DNA of 64,000 nucleotides from Umbilicaria muhlenbergii. Lineage: Eukaryota; Ascomycota; Lecanoromycetes; Umbilicariales; Umbilicariaceae. The stretch spans positions 5,396,927 to 5,460,926 of the forward strand of contig KK106981.1 in the NCBI GenBank assembly GCA_000611775.1, given 5' to 3'. Positions 12,941 through 24,462 of the stretch are shown here, one piece after another; within the stretch, counting starts at the first letter, position 1; each line of letters opens with the position of its first letter. The position numbers and the translations under genes were made by a program. The notes beneath the pieces were generated by a model. The model did no database searches. It was not told the DNA's origin and was given only the letters and a program-made list of their open reading frames with translations.

Positions 12941-13847
12941 CTACTTCTTCGCATCCTCTTTCATCCCCTGCTGCACCCACTTCCTAGCCTCCGCCGCATG
13001 CCTCTCCGTCTCCTCGCGATCCTTCAACATCTCCTTGATCCGATGCGGATCCGGCACATGCCTCCCCTTCTCCACCGCCGGCCTCGCCATCATCCTCTCA
13101 TCCCACTTCTTCAGATGCGGGAAATCATCCAACTCGACCCCCGCCCACCCGGCCGCCGTCACCCACCCCCAATGCGCAATATCGGCAATCGTGCACTTGC
13201 TGCCGACCAGATAGCCGGACTTCGACTCCGCCAGGTGCTGGTCCAACACGCCGTACAAGCGGCGCGTCTCGTTCTGGTACCGGTTGATGCCGTATTCGAT
13301 TTTCTCCGGGGCGTAGCGGTGGAAGTGGTTGGCTTGCCCTTGCATGGGGCCGACGCCGGCGTTGAGGAAGAAGAGCCAGTTGTTCACTTCGTAGGATTCG
13401 CGGGAGCCCTTGGGGTAGGAGATTTTGTGGTGCAGGTCGTATTGCTCGACGAGGTATTGCATGATGGAGCCGGATTCGAAGAGGCGGATGGTGCGGCCGT
13501 CGGTGAAGGTGTCGGTTAGGGCGGGGATGCGGCCGTTGGGGTTGATGGCGAGGAACCAGGGCTCCTTTTGGGTGTTTTTGCTCATGTCGATTTTGTGGAC
13601 TGTGTAGGGGAGGCTGAGAGGGGGGGGTTAGTGGGCGGGTTGGAGATAGGGAGGACCGAGAGGATGGAGAGGATGAGGTTGTTTGGGTGGACTGACCCGA
13701 GTTCCTCGAGGGTGATGGAGATTTTGATGCCATTGGGGGTTTGCTTATGATCTGTCAGCAGGCAAGAAGAGAGCATATGGGTTGATTGGTCTTTACCGAG
13801 GTGTAGAGGTTGATGTCGGGGGTTTTCTCATCGAAGACGACTGCCAT
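12941..13847 (-). CDS. glutathione S-transferase, Ure2/GTT-like
   Basis: Predicted cytosolic glutathione transferase that conjugates glutathione to electrophiles. Exons: 13797-13847, 13697-13743 and 12941-13613, about 256 residues, the usual length. The joins give LYTSQTPNGIKISITLEELG then LPYTVHKIDMSKNTQKEPWF, the classic start of fungal Ure2-like enzymes. The first intron ends at an ATAAG acceptor; the nearby ACAG acceptor would break the frame. The thioredoxin-like N-domain holds NPNGRIPALTD and the glutathione-binding FESGSIMQYL. The helical C-domain includes NNWLFFLNAGVGPMQGQ and the conserved CTIADI box. A substrate cannot be inferred. Confidence 0.92.
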
Positions 13848-14360
13848 GTTGCCGGTGATCTGTTGGGTTATTTGTTGGACTCGCTGCAGCATGGAACCAA
13901 ATTGGATATGGTGAAGATATCTAAAAGAAAGGGATTCAGCCCTGACGATAATGCTTACGATGCCTCCGAATTGGATTTGTCAACAGGAATCCGAAAGAGC
14001 CCACGCGTGGAGGGGCAGCGGAGGGGCAGTGGAGGGGCAGTGGAGGGGGCATTGGTCATCTCCTCCCGCAAGCTTTGGAGGAGCCAAGCCCCAATGCTTG
14101 TCTGCCCCATCTCCAGCGGCCGTGCATGCCACTCATGCTTTGTTGCGTCGTACCGGGAGCATCCCCAAAATCCTTCATCTGCGAAACGCCTAGGTAGCAA
14201 TTGGCGGAGTTCATTGGCCACCCGTGCCACCTAGTTCATACCCCTGGGAGGTCCAAGCTCCTTTGCACGAGTACCTTGTTCAGGCTCGCAGAGCTGCCAG
14301 CTTTGCTACTTTGTAGGGCTTCTGTTCTTGCAGGTGGAACAGCACGCCGTGCTTTGACTA
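13848..14360. other. divergent intergenic region with short G-rich repeat
   Basis: Lies between the divergent GST and Sec39 starts. At about 14,008-14,047 it carries roughly three and a half copies of an 11-bp G-rich unit (GGAGGGGCAGT). Otherwise nothing seen. Confidence 0.5.
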
Positions 14361-17356
14361 ATGGCAGATGATGCGACCCTGTCGCGAGCTCATGTCATTC
14401 TTTCGGCTGTGCAGCTTGCCACTGATGCCGATATTCGGAAGCTGCGTCAATTGACGGCCAGTCACCCACATGTCCTGAAGCTCGAGCTCCTGCTGCGCAT
14501 ACTCCTCACCTATCTTCCTGAAAGTGTCGAGCCGGCTTCTTACACCGGCTTCCTTCGCGACCTTGTCACAGGCAATCTGAGTGTGATCGATGAAGCCAAT
14601 CTAGACCCGATCTTGCCTGCGGACGTCACAGATGATGAAGCTCGGAGACAAGTGCACAAACTACGCCTACTACCTCTAGCGGACCCGAACTACTCCTACG
14701 ATAACTCAGTCGATACATTCACTACGTTCCTCCTTCACCGGGCTCACCGAATTGATGCGGAGACTGGGGCTTTACCCATCCTACAAGAGCTCCTCGAACC
14801 GTTCTTAGAGCATTCGCCGTACCTGCGCACATGGCTAATATCCACTCTACTACCTTTACTCAGACTAGACTATGAATACTATCCTCAACGGCAATCAAAC
14901 ATCTCATTAGAAACTTTTGAGAATCTGGATACAGATCTGGCTGTTAGCACACTGCTCTCTGGAGCTGCGCAACAGGGCCATGTACCGGGAAATCAGGGAA
15001 TAGATAGAGATTTGAGGGGACTTGTGGGACCATGGGTGTACGGAGAGAGCACAAGAAAGCGCCGAAAGCTTGATCAGGGACAACGAAGGTCGTCGGTCGT
15101 AGTACCACCTGATCAGCTCGACACGGCAAACGATGACGAGGACAACGCCAACGGGGCCTGGGTGTACGTCTACAAATGGTTTATGGAGCTCGCCCGTCGA
15201 GACTTTCCCAAAATTGTGAACGTGGTGGAAAAATGGGACGGGCCACGAGATGTGGACTACGGCGGCTGGGACGATACCAACGTAACCAAACACGAGGAAA
15301 GCCTTCAATCTTCGACAAGGCAATACGCCCAAGCGGCACTTGCGACCATCCATAGTACTAATGATGAGGAACCCACAGCCTTCGAGGGCGGCCACAGCAT
15401 TCTTGTACGAGTAACCCAGCTTGTCGGCTTACTGAGTCCACCAGATCTTGCACTTGCCGAGTCGATACCTTCTGTGGAGGCTCCATCTCCTGGATTTCTC
15501 CAGTCTATATCACAAGTTGATTTTCTTCACAATGCACTGCTTCAAGCCCAAAACCCCTTGACTACGCCAAATGGACCCTCGGCATCTTATTTGTACCATA
15601 TACTTGTGTCTGCTACTACCCTTGGAGCATTGGGGCATTCCATGCCATGCAGAAAGATAGCTGAACTGGCCTTGTTTGGGACTGAAGCAGAGCAAAGAGA
15701 AGAGCTACGCAAAACACTACATGGCATAACCACAAAAAAGGCCAAAGATGACAACTTCTGGAAAATAGTCCGACTGCGATTGCTTTGGCTTCAAGATTGG
15801 GAAATCACAACCCGCAGTCAACGCAATGATGAGTTAGTCGAGCAAAAAGGTGTATTTTGCAAGATTGGGAAGGCGCCACTCGAGAACGAAATCCTCAAGG
15901 CCTTCTTGAATGGGATGTGTATGTTGGATCTTTGGTTTCCTTCTTCCGTTTTGTCCAAATGCAAAACTGTAATCAAAAACTTACCAGCACTTAATAGGTT
16001 ACAATCTTGCTATAGAGACTTATTGCAAGCCAGAGATACGTCCGTTGTCTCTTGATGTCGTAGAGGATGTTGTCATGGAGGTAGCGATGTCCTGCTACGA
16101 CGGTGCCAGTAATGGCAACAAAACCCGTGGCGGCATCAGGAAAGCATCAGAGATGTATGTGCTATCATTGCAAAGGATTTTTCTTTCTTTCAAGCTAAAT
16201 CTCTGTGGAACAGTAACAACATGTTTCTCGAGTTTTGGCCAGAGTCTAAATGCCCCATCCGTCTCAACGCGCTCGTTGAGGCAGCAAATGCTTTGTCGTA
16301 TTACTCTCTTACTTTGGAACATGGCGTTCCATTCAAACCTGTCAATATGCGGGCTCACCAAGATCCGATCTCTTTGATCGGTAAGGTTCTGGACCAGAAT
16401 CCTCGCAGTTACACCAAGGTCGACGATCTCATGGATATTGGCGGCTGGCTAGTCAAGGCTAAGTTGGTGAAGTCAGCACCAGAGAGCGCGGGCTTGGGAC
16501 CGGTCGCTACGGATGAGGGGCAGCAACTTCTCGCTGTCAAGCGCCGAATTATTGCTATGGCGATCGAAGCTGCCCTAGCTGAAGAGGATTTCGACACGGC
16601 TTACTCTTATGTCGTCAACCGTCTTGCACCACCCAGCATGTCTCCACCGAGCAACCCACAGGCTCCTGTTTTGCAGCTTACTCAGGAAGACGATATCTCG
16701 TGGCGGGCAGCATATCAAGCTGGCTGCCACCGGCCAGCCCGAACCTCCGGCCCTTCGGCGTTGCGACGCTTGGAACAGCGTATGGAACTTCTTTCACAGT
16801 CACTACTTCTGGCACCGCCATCAGCATTGGAGGAGGTTCTTAGGGTCTGGCTTAGGTGTGAAGACGAAATGAACGTTCTTCTAGCCCAGGAGTCAGAGGA
16901 AGAAGCGAAATGGAACGACAAGGGTGATCGAAGTATCCCAGGCGGCTTTTCTGCAGATTCAATTCCGATGGCGCAAAAGACACGCGAGTCGACCCGTTCA
17001 GCAATGAATGAAGATGCGCCTATGGGATTGTTCGACGTTGCAAGAGGAGCTGCAGCTGCGCTGAGTAAGAATGCTTTTCCGCTGAGAAACGCAACTGTTG
17101 CAGGGAAGACGGTAACTTCTCCTACAAGGGCAAGGCAGGAGAGACCGTTAAGTGCTCTCAGTAGTGATGGTAGCGATCAAGGTAGTTTAAGTGGGGAAGG
17201 GCAGGGTAGAGTTAGGAAGAGGGATATGGTTAGCAACATGGTAACGGGTGGGCTGGCCTCTGGAATTGGCTGGGTCTTGGGTAAGTCATCTTTTCCACTC
17301 TTGTCATAATTCGTTCTGACGGTTTTCCAGGAGCACCTCCACCTCGGCAAGAGTGA
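14361..17356 (+). CDS. sec39: Sec39-domain protein (Dsl1 tethering complex)
   Basis: Sec39 is a helical subunit of the Dsl1/NRZ complex that tethers Golgi-derived COPI vesicles at the ER. Exons: 14361-15918, 15998-16154, 16214-17280 and 17331-17356, about 935 residues, all joins phase-consistent. The second join restores NLAIETYCKPEIRPLSLDVV. The third gives KASEI-INNMF before the conserved NALSYYSLTLEHGVPFKPVN. The last exon adds only GAPPPRQE. Strong signatures are the N-terminal VILSAVQLATDADIRKLRQL, a long helical middle, GNKTRGGIRKASE, and a disordered Ser/Arg tail ending VTGGLASGIGWVLG. Start is the first Met of the open frame. Confidence 0.92.
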
Positions 17357-17899
17357 GTGCTTGTATGATAGATAGAGCATGTGCATAGCGACCGGCGCTT
17401 GGGCAAGAGCAATCCTGCATTCAGGCGCTGGTCTTAGACGTGTTATGGAACTGTGCAGTACGAGGAGTATGGTGTAATTGATAAGAGATACTACGTAAAT
17501 GATTGTAAGGATTAATCTACAACTAAGAGCCCAGCGAGATTCCAGACCGTACGATGCGGTGGCAAGTGAAGAGCTGACTGTGACTCGCTCCTATCATCCA
17601 TGACCGTGTGAATGGTCGGTGGGGCTCCGCAGGATCCACACTGCGCCCTGAACACTAGCTGCGTCACAGCAAGGTTTTCAACGCTAAGCGATTTCGCAAG
17701 GTAGAAATACTCTCGAGAACCCACACCCTCTTCCACTCCTCGTCAACATGTATGGGTCCCATCCGATATACCACCATTAACCATCACTAACGGCTATCTA
17801 GACCTCTTCACACTCAGCTGAAGAATCTGTGAACTACATCTCCCTCAACAACTTTCCAAATTCAAAAAAACAAAGTCTTCCAGCGAAACCTCGTCCATC
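17357..17899. promoter_or_regulatory. probable eEF1A promoter and leader
   Basis: No ORF of note lies between Sec39 and eEF1A. The last 100 bases before the ATG are C/T- and A-rich (about 17,830-17,875), as in leaders of highly expressed fungal genes. No specific factor site can be assigned by eye. Confidence 0.4.
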
Positions 17900-19786
17900 A
17901 TGGGGTAAGTTGTATTACATGACTCACTCCAACGCACATCTATCCGTTGTCTTCGGACCAGTATCACTGACACTATTTGTCTCACAGTAAAGAGAAGACT
18001 CACATCAACGTCGTTGTTATCGGCCACGTCGACTCTGGCAAGTCGACCACCACCGGTAGGCTATATTCCATCTGCGGATAACACCGGTAGACGCTCACAT
18101 CCATCAGGTCACTTAATCTACAAGTGCGGAGGTATCGACAAGCGTACCATCGAGAAGTTCGAGAAGGTAAGACACATTGGTCGCCGGCTGTTCTGCCTTT
18201 TGCTTGCTATCGTTGCTGCTGCTTGCGAATTTTCGTTATGTTGGTGGGGCATATTTGCCCCGCGATTGTGCGCCCGCCTAAAAATTCTCCACAAACCCTA
18301 CCCCAAACACTCCCACTTTCTTTACTGAGTCGACAACAATAATAACGTCTACCTGCAACACCAACTGACAACTGAATAGGAAGCCGCCGAGTTGGGCAAG
18401 GGTTCCTTCAAGTATGCTTGGGTTCTTGACAAGCTAAAGGCCGAGCGTGAGCGTGGTATCACCATCGACATTGCGCTATGGAAGTTCGAAACCCCAAAGT
18501 ACTATGTCACTGTCATCGGTATGCTGTCTTCTTATCCATTGGTTTCGGGGCATCATTAACACCCGCTTCCAGACGCTCCGGGTCATCGTGACTTTATCAA
18601 GAACATGATCACTGGTACCTCCCAGGCTGATTGTGCTATCCTCATTATTGCCGCCGGTACTGGTGAGTTCGAAGCTGGTATCTCCAAGGATGGCCAGACT
18701 CGTGAGCACGCTCTGCTCGCCTACACCTTGGGTGTCAGGCAGCTTATCGTCGCCATCAACAAGATGGACACCACCAAGTGGTCGGAGGACCGTTACAACG
18801 AGATCATCAAAGAGACCTCCAACTTCATCAAGAAGGTTGGCTACAACCCAAAGACCGTCCCCTTCGTCCCCATCTCCGGCTTCAACGGCGACAACATGAT
18901 CGACAACTCCACCAACTGCCCATGGTACAAGGGTTGGGAGAAGGAGACCAAGACCAAGACCACCGGCAAGACTCTCTTGGAAGCTATCGATGCTATCGAC
19001 CCACCATCCCGTCCTACCGACAAGCCCCTTCGTCTCCCCCTCCAGGATGTGTACAAGATCGGTGGTATTGGCACGGTACCAGTCGGTCGTGTCGAGACCG
19101 GTGTCATCAAGGCCGGTATGGTCGTGACCTTCGCTCCCGCTAACGTCACCACCGAAGTCAAGTCCGTTGAGATGCACCACGAACAGCTCGTCGAGGGTCT
19201 ACCAGGTGACAACGTCGGTTTCAACGTCAAGAACGTCTCCGTCAAGGAAATCCGTCGTGGCAACGTCGCCGGCGATTCCAAGAACGACCCGCCAAAGGGT
19301 GCCGACTCCTTCAACGCCCAGGTCATCGTCCTCAACCACCCTGGCCAGGTCGGTGCCGGTTACGCCCCAGTTCTCGACTGCCACACCGCCCACATTGCCT
19401 GCAAGTTCGCCGAGATCTTGGAAAAGATCGACCGTCGTACCGGCAAGTCCATCGAAAACGCCCCCAAGTTCATCAAGTCGGGTGACGCTGCTATCGTCAA
19501 GATGATCCCCTCCAAGCCAATGTGTGTCGAAGCCTTCGCCGACTACCCTCCCCTTGGCCGCTTTGCGGTACGCGATATGAGGTAAAAATTTAAGGTTTCC
19601 CATCCCTAAGATACCCTACTGACGAAGTCCAGGCAAACCGTTGCTGTCGGAGTCATCAAATCTGTTGCGAAGACCGACAAGGGAGGCGCCGGCAAGGTCA
19701 CAAAGGCCGCTGTTAAATTAAGTTCAACCTGTCCAAATCGTTACCAGTGCTGTCACTAATCGTTGGTTTAGGCCGGAAAGAAATAA
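17900..19786 (+). CDS. tef1: translation elongation factor eEF1A
   Basis: GTPase that delivers aminoacyl-tRNA to the ribosome. Seven coding exons: 17900-17904, 17988-18055, 18108-18166, 18380-18518, 18573-19581, 19633-19711 and 19772-19786, about 457 residues. GTP-binding motifs: GHVDSGKS near residue 14, DAPGHRD at 91-97, and NKMD near 153. Domains 2 and 3 are intact ([50 protein letters not shown]). Exon 1 is only five bases (ATGGG). The third intron, 18167-18379 (213 bp), is unusually long for this window. Codon choice in exon 5 is strongly C-ending, as expected for high expression. The mature N-terminus GKEKTH and Lys315 in [10 protein letters not shown] match the sites used by Efm7 and Efm4, both encoded about 18-20 kb to the right. 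Confidence 0.98.
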
Positions 19787-20540
19787 GGGCTCATTCGACA
19801 CGAAGTGGAAAAGGGGGATGTAACAAGTCAGCGGCGAGCGGTGCGACGTGTGCTTGCTCGGGGTTGACTGTGGTGGCGCTGTTCTGGGGGTTTGGCCGAG
19901 AGCAGTGATAGATCAAGTACCTACTGATTGCTTAGATTAGCGGTTGCTTAATGAAATCGTTTGATATGTCACTCTGCAAGCTATCTTAAGAAATACGGAA
20001 GTGATCAAGGTCCCAAGTAATCTTTCGTAGTGCCTTGTGCGCTGTAAGTCTATACTATGCATTTGAACGTACATGCTATACCGAATCGCTTCGCCTGGAA
20101 TTGACTTTCACAAAGCTCAAAGTAAATGACATCTTGCCTCGCCAGAGTCCTCCCAGGGAAGGCACTCTTTCCTTGATCGGTAGGTTGCGCAGTGCTTCGT
20201 CACGGTGACTTGGTAAACCCTACTTGGCGGCGCCCGCCGCTGGGACCACTTGGCAGCGCGGACCCACCTTGGTTGCCCTCTACGGCAGGAGCATTGTATG
20301 AGACCGAGTTGATCCGTTAGGGTTCCTTCCACGATAGTCTCTATACACGTCAGCTAATCTCCCAGTCCTTTACCATGGTAATCAAGTAGCGGATAACAAA
20401 AGTATTGAATCCCCCCGTGTGTAGTTCTTGTTCCCCATCCCCACGGCCATCTGTAATCGCTGCCTCCTGCGTCTCTGATTCTCGTCCGGGGAGCCATTGT
20501 ACCTCTGTTCCCTTTCCTGATACCAGCTTCAATCTACAAG
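19787..20540. other. intergenic, no gene recognised
   Basis: Downstream of eEF1A. Short minus-strand ORFs only (20117-20332, 20350-20613) with no family resemblance. Confidence 0.45.
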
Positions 20541-21144
20541 ATGAACTCCCCGCCAACCACGGACCTTTTTGATGGCCGTTTCTTGAAGCTCTTTGGAGCC
20601 CTAACGACAACATACATAGCCCTTGTATGGAAGGAAGAACTTAAGAAGAACTCACCCGCGGAGTGGCTCGATATTGTAAAGTCGTTTACTTTACCAGAGA
20701 TGATTGGCCTCCTTGGTCGTGAGGAACCACCCAGTTTTCAGGAGCTTCTCGACCTTCCGTGGGTTGACACTGAGGACGCCGGCACCTATCTGCATGTGCT
20801 ATCGCCGGAGACCGCGGGCCACCATAACTACTTACACGGCGGCTCCGCTACAGGGTAGACGACGAATAAGAAAGGGTTGAGAGGGCGCCGTGAGAGGCGG
20901 GATCGGCCAGACATCCACAAGCTTGAGTAAGTGCTACTAGTTATTATTCTACTGTGGATCGTTCTGATGTTTTAGACCGGGATACCATCACAATTTGATG
21001 CATCAGAAGGGCGTACCACGGACAGCTCATTGGGCCGCTCCTGTTCAAGTTCCATGGCCAGAAGACCCCACCGAAGAAGAAGTAATTCAGATTGGAATAA
21101 TCTTGGGAGCCATGACATACTCTGAAGGTCCCCATTGCTATTGA
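20541..21144 (+). pseudogene. fungal GIY-YIG-like protein gene with one in-frame stop
   Basis: A two-exon frame, 20541-20926 and 20976-21144, gives about 184 residues apart from one TAG at 20856-20858. The 49-bp intron begins GTAAGT and ends TTTTAG. The N-terminal part is helical (WLDIVKSFTLPEMIGLLGRE, SFQELLDLPWVDTEDAG). Then come GTYLHVL and, after a loop, YLHGGSATG, resembling the GIY and YIG strands of fungal GIY-YIG-like proteins. After the stop, KKGLRGRRERR fits the basic segment that follows. Exon 2 (PGYHHNLMHQKG through ILGAMTYSEG) is fully open. A single nonsense change in an otherwise readable gene suggests recent loss, a sequencing error, or an isolate-specific allele. Family call is moderate. 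Confidence 0.5.
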
Positions 21145-21760
21145 AAATGTTGCATGTGCTTGCATTTGGCTCTCTGATACCCTTCAGCACATCATATTTG
21201 TAACCCAGCTACGCCTTATCATGCTATAATGCAGCGGGCAAAGCAGTGTGGGGATCGCCAGGGACATTCATATCTCTGTAACCCTATGTACAAATATTGC
21301 TTGCCCCTTTGTTATCATGATATACTCTGAGGGTCCTCATTGTTGAATTCAGAAAATTTTACATGCTTTCTCAAAAAGCATGTGAGTCTCTGGGGAACTC
21401 CAGTGCATCATACTCATAATATGACTGCGCCCTACTATGCTACAGCGAGCAGAGCTGTGTGGGCATTGCTGGAAATCGCCGGGGATCACCATGGAGGTTT
21501 ATGATCCCACATGTTACTTACAAACATAGCTCCCGCTCTGGGGGCATAACATACGCTGAGTGTCTTTACTATTATATTGAAAGAATCCTACGTGCTCTGT
21601 GATTTCTACGCATGGGGGGCATTAGCAAAGCACCTGTTAGCTTGAAAATGTCTTGGGAGGCCTCCAGCACATTATACTCATGAAATAACTACACTATAAT
21701 ACACTTTGATACGATATGAGACAATGAGTACAGTAGTATGACAATCTCATGACTGCTTAT
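21112..21760. repeat. three diverged tandem repeats of about 205-230 bp
   Basis: Copies start with CATGACATACTCTGA (21112), CATGATATACTCTGA (21316) and CATAACATACGCTGA (21545). Shared later segments include a CAGCACATCATA-like stretch and AGCAGAGCTGTGTGGGC-like blocks. Copy 1 overlaps the last codons of the GIY-YIG-like gene (MTYSEGPHC), and copy 2 still reads MIYSEGPHC before a stop. The array therefore includes duplicated 3' ends of that gene. Copies 2 and 3 are AT-rich and full of stops. Confidence 0.6.
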
Positions 21761-22116
21761 GATACATAGACATGCCTTAACACTAGAAGGGATGCAACTG
21801 ATATTGTCTTACTGTAATCGAGTTGGGGCTAGCCCTAAGAAGCTTCACCCGTGACCTGTACTAGATGCACTGCCCTATATCGTACGATAAAATGAAGCGG
21901 CAAATTGATTGCGGGGCCAGACAAGTACACAAAGGGTGCCTCCGTCAGGATAAGTTATACTCTACTCGGAAACCAATTTCCCGGTAACTTCATCTCCATT
22001 TCCTGAATACTCGACAAGGGTGCCCCAGAGCCGTTTATCTATACTGAAAGCCAATCGCTATGACAACGACTCCTTGAAACCCCCCTCCTCCCAACCTCAA
22101 CATCACTTCTCCATCA
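21761..22116. other. intergenic, upstream of Med31
   Basis: AT-rich to about 21,950, then C-rich just before the Med31 ATG. No gene seen. Confidence 0.45.
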
Positions 22117-22633
22117 ATGGCCTCCACCACCACCAACCCAGAACCCCTCTACGGAGGCTACACCCGCTTCGAACTTGAACTCGAGGTACGCCCCTACCCT
22201 ACCCTACCCTTCCAACCCCCACCCAACCCAGGCCCCACTCCGCCCCCGCGCCAAATCCCACTCCCATCCGCCCCCCACCTCACCCCAATACCAACCCCCC
22301 TCCATCCACCCTGCTCCCCTTCACCCCCAAACCAATACTAACCGCCCTCCCCCTTCTCCCCAGTTCGTCCAGTCCCTCTCCAACCCCTCTTATCTAAACC
22401 ACCTCGCCAGCACCAAGCTCCTCCAAAACCCACACTTCGTCGCCTACCTCGCCTACCTGCAATACTTCACTCAGCCAGAGTATACGAGGTATTTGACGTA
22501 TCCGGGACCGACGCTTAAGGCGCTGGAGTTGTTGCAGCAGGAGAAGTTTCGCAGGGATGTTTTGAGTCCGGAGACAGTGGGAAGGTTGGTGGAGGGGGGG
22601 GTGGGTGCGAGTTTGGGAAGGGGGGAAAGTTGA
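22117..22633 (+). CDS. med31: Mediator subunit Med31 (Soh1)
   Basis: Small conserved subunit of the Mediator middle module, which links transcription activators to RNA polymerase II in the nucleus. Exons 22117-22185 and 22364-22633, about 112 residues. The phase-0 join gives YGGYTRFELELE-FVQSLSNPSYLNHLA, the family hallmark. It is followed by KLLQNPHFVAYLAYLQYF, YTRYLTYPGPTLKALELLQQ and EKFRRDVLSPETV. The 178-bp intron is strikingly C-rich with short CCTA repeats. The tail (VEGGVGASLGRGES) is short and lineage-specific. Confidence 0.96.
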
Positions 22634-23288
22634 GGGGGGACGGAGGGATTTGAGATGATTGGAATTGATGGCTGGTGGAGGGAGGAGTGGAGTGATGGAG
22701 GCTACGGCGTATGTTGCTTAAGGTTCTGGGGTTTGCTTCGCTATGTTGGGCGACTAGAGAGAGGATCGGATTTTGTGTGTAGTGCACGCCTTTGCCTACA
22801 ATGTGCAACGAGTGGAAGCGGTCAAAGCGAATATGATTCTACTCCTCGAATATCTGGTTTGTAGAAGTGTGATAGATGGTTTTGACCCGCAAGCATGCTA
22901 TCACTAGAAGGATTCCATATCACCGAAAGACCGTACTCGTGCTAACAGGAGACAATCTGTGTGACGCAATGAGTAGCATGAACCCCCATGCATTCTCAAA
23001 AGGAACAATCCTTGTGAATTCAAAAGCACGAAACTTCTGTTGCCGGTTCACCAATAGCTATTAGGTCTCCGGCCAGGCAATCTATCTCGCACCCCTTAGC
23101 GAGCACTTCAAAACCACGCCAGAAATCACTATGTCTCCAGCTGGACAATCTGTTCAACACCTCCTAGCGAGCACTCCAAGACCAATAGCATCCCGCACTA
23201 GGAGCCTACGGCAGCCTGGAATCGCAGTTAGTACGGATCTCTTTCTTGAGATCTGCGGCTCACCGTACTAATACTTTTTGTCGCTCGT
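22634..23288. other. intergenic with a small diverged direct repeat
   Basis: No gene recognised. Segments at about 23,065-23,120 and 23,131-23,183 resemble each other (TCTCC-GG-CAATCT, then TAGCGAGCACT-CAA), an old short tandem duplication. Confidence 0.4.
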
Positions 23289-23585
23289 TCATGAGGAAGG
23301 CGGCTCTTTAGAAGGGGGATGTGATGGAGATGGAGGAGGCATTGGGTTGGCAATTATATCTTCGATCTGTTCGCGAAAAGATTTGCACCTATCGCACTTA
23401 TGTGCTATATGTGCGTATAACTCCTTCACCGGTCCTTGGCAACCACAGACGGGTGATGGAAAGTAGAGACCCAAGGCCTTTGCTTTAGAGCAAGGCATCC
23501 AGTCCGGTTTCGTGTATCCCCATTTGCATGGAATAGCTCTCTTGGCACAGGTGTACACTCCCACTTGGTAGTGACAATCTGACAT
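23289..23585 (-). CDS. small Cys-rich hypothetical protein
   Basis: 98 residues, not recognised. Cysteines occur in spaced groups (SDCHYQ, TCAKRAIPC, MPCSKAK, PVCGCQ, and HKCDRC after HIAH). With three His, this could form a zinc-binding fold of the kind common in small fungal proteins. There is no signal peptide, so a secreted effector is unlikely. The C-terminus is Pro/Ser-rich (PMPPPSPSHPPS). Ordered Cys spacing and a clear Met start make it more likely than a chance ORF, but no intron or homolog supports it. Confidence 0.5.
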   Translation of the reverse strand: MSDCHYQVGVYTCAKRAIPCKWGYTKPDWMPCSKAKALGLYFPSPVCGCQGPVKELYAHIAHKCDRCKSFREQIEDIIANPMPPPSPSHPPSKEPPSS

Positions 23586-24462
23586 TGTACCGCTAAGACC
23601 AGTCGAAGGTGGACGGGGGCCTTTGTATGAGAATAGAGTCGTGAGAGTGCGGCGAGTGATGGGGTGAAGGTGCTCGGCGATAGTAAAGGCTCACGGCAGC
23701 AATGGATATGGTGGTCGGGCTGTTTGAGCGGAGACTGGTGAGTTGATAATGCTGGTGATAATATTCAGCGCGGTTTATGGAAGAAGTGATAGGTAGTATC
23801 CTGCGGACTGAGAAGAGGAAATGGTGTGATATATAAAGAAGAGCACAACCTGTCCGTTTCAGTAGCAGCCTGGCCATGTCTCTCCATGATTAGAATAGGA
23901 GCGGCAGAGGAGGATGTCCCACCCAGGATAGTGTGTGAGCATCGTTCACTCTCTTCAATCTGGAGGCAACAACATCATAGCGAAGCAGAGAAAGCAACAC
24001 ACTGATCACTACCTGAGCCCCAGTACGGCTCTCAGCCGTAAGCTATTGTTTCAGTCCTCCCGCTCCGTCAGCCTTTAAGACGCTCCAAGGATAATGCCAT
24101 TGAGTTTCCACCTGCAGTTGCAACAGCGATCGTCTGTCTGACATTGCTTGTCAGAGCAGAACATTCACTCGGTGGTCAGGCCTTGGACAAGTCATCTGTG
24201 CGAAATGAACAGCCGATAGATTGGGCCAAATGCGTTGCACAGAATCTAGGATTGGGGCTGTCTCGGGAAAGATATGCCTGGTATGGGTAGCGTAGAACAT
24301 ATCACGGCACTTGCGCCCGGTATGGACCAAAAATGGAAAGTGGAAAGTCAATTGTTTGAAGCCTGTAACGAAGCTTGCGATATCTGCGTGACCGTAAGAG
24401 TGGTATCAAACAAGGCATGGGAAATCTCGATCGCCGGAACGCCCAATGAAGCAAAACCCGCA
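23586..24462. other. intergenic, no gene recognised
   Basis: Minus-strand ORF 23593-23877 is Ser/His-rich without family resemblance. No consistent exon chain or repeat was found. Confidence 0.4.

Noticed and set aside
13125-13733. 202-codon Pro/Arg-rich minus-strand ORF
   Set aside because: Alternative frame of the glutathione transferase exon; composition typical of a shadow frame.
18476-19180. 234-codon ORF antisense to eEF1A
   Set aside because: Long antisense frames are expected opposite the biased codons of eEF1A; no similarity to any family.
22175-22363. Reading frame through the Med31 intron
   Set aside because: The long ORF there is C-rich intron sequence; splicing at 22186-22363 restores the conserved Med31 protein.
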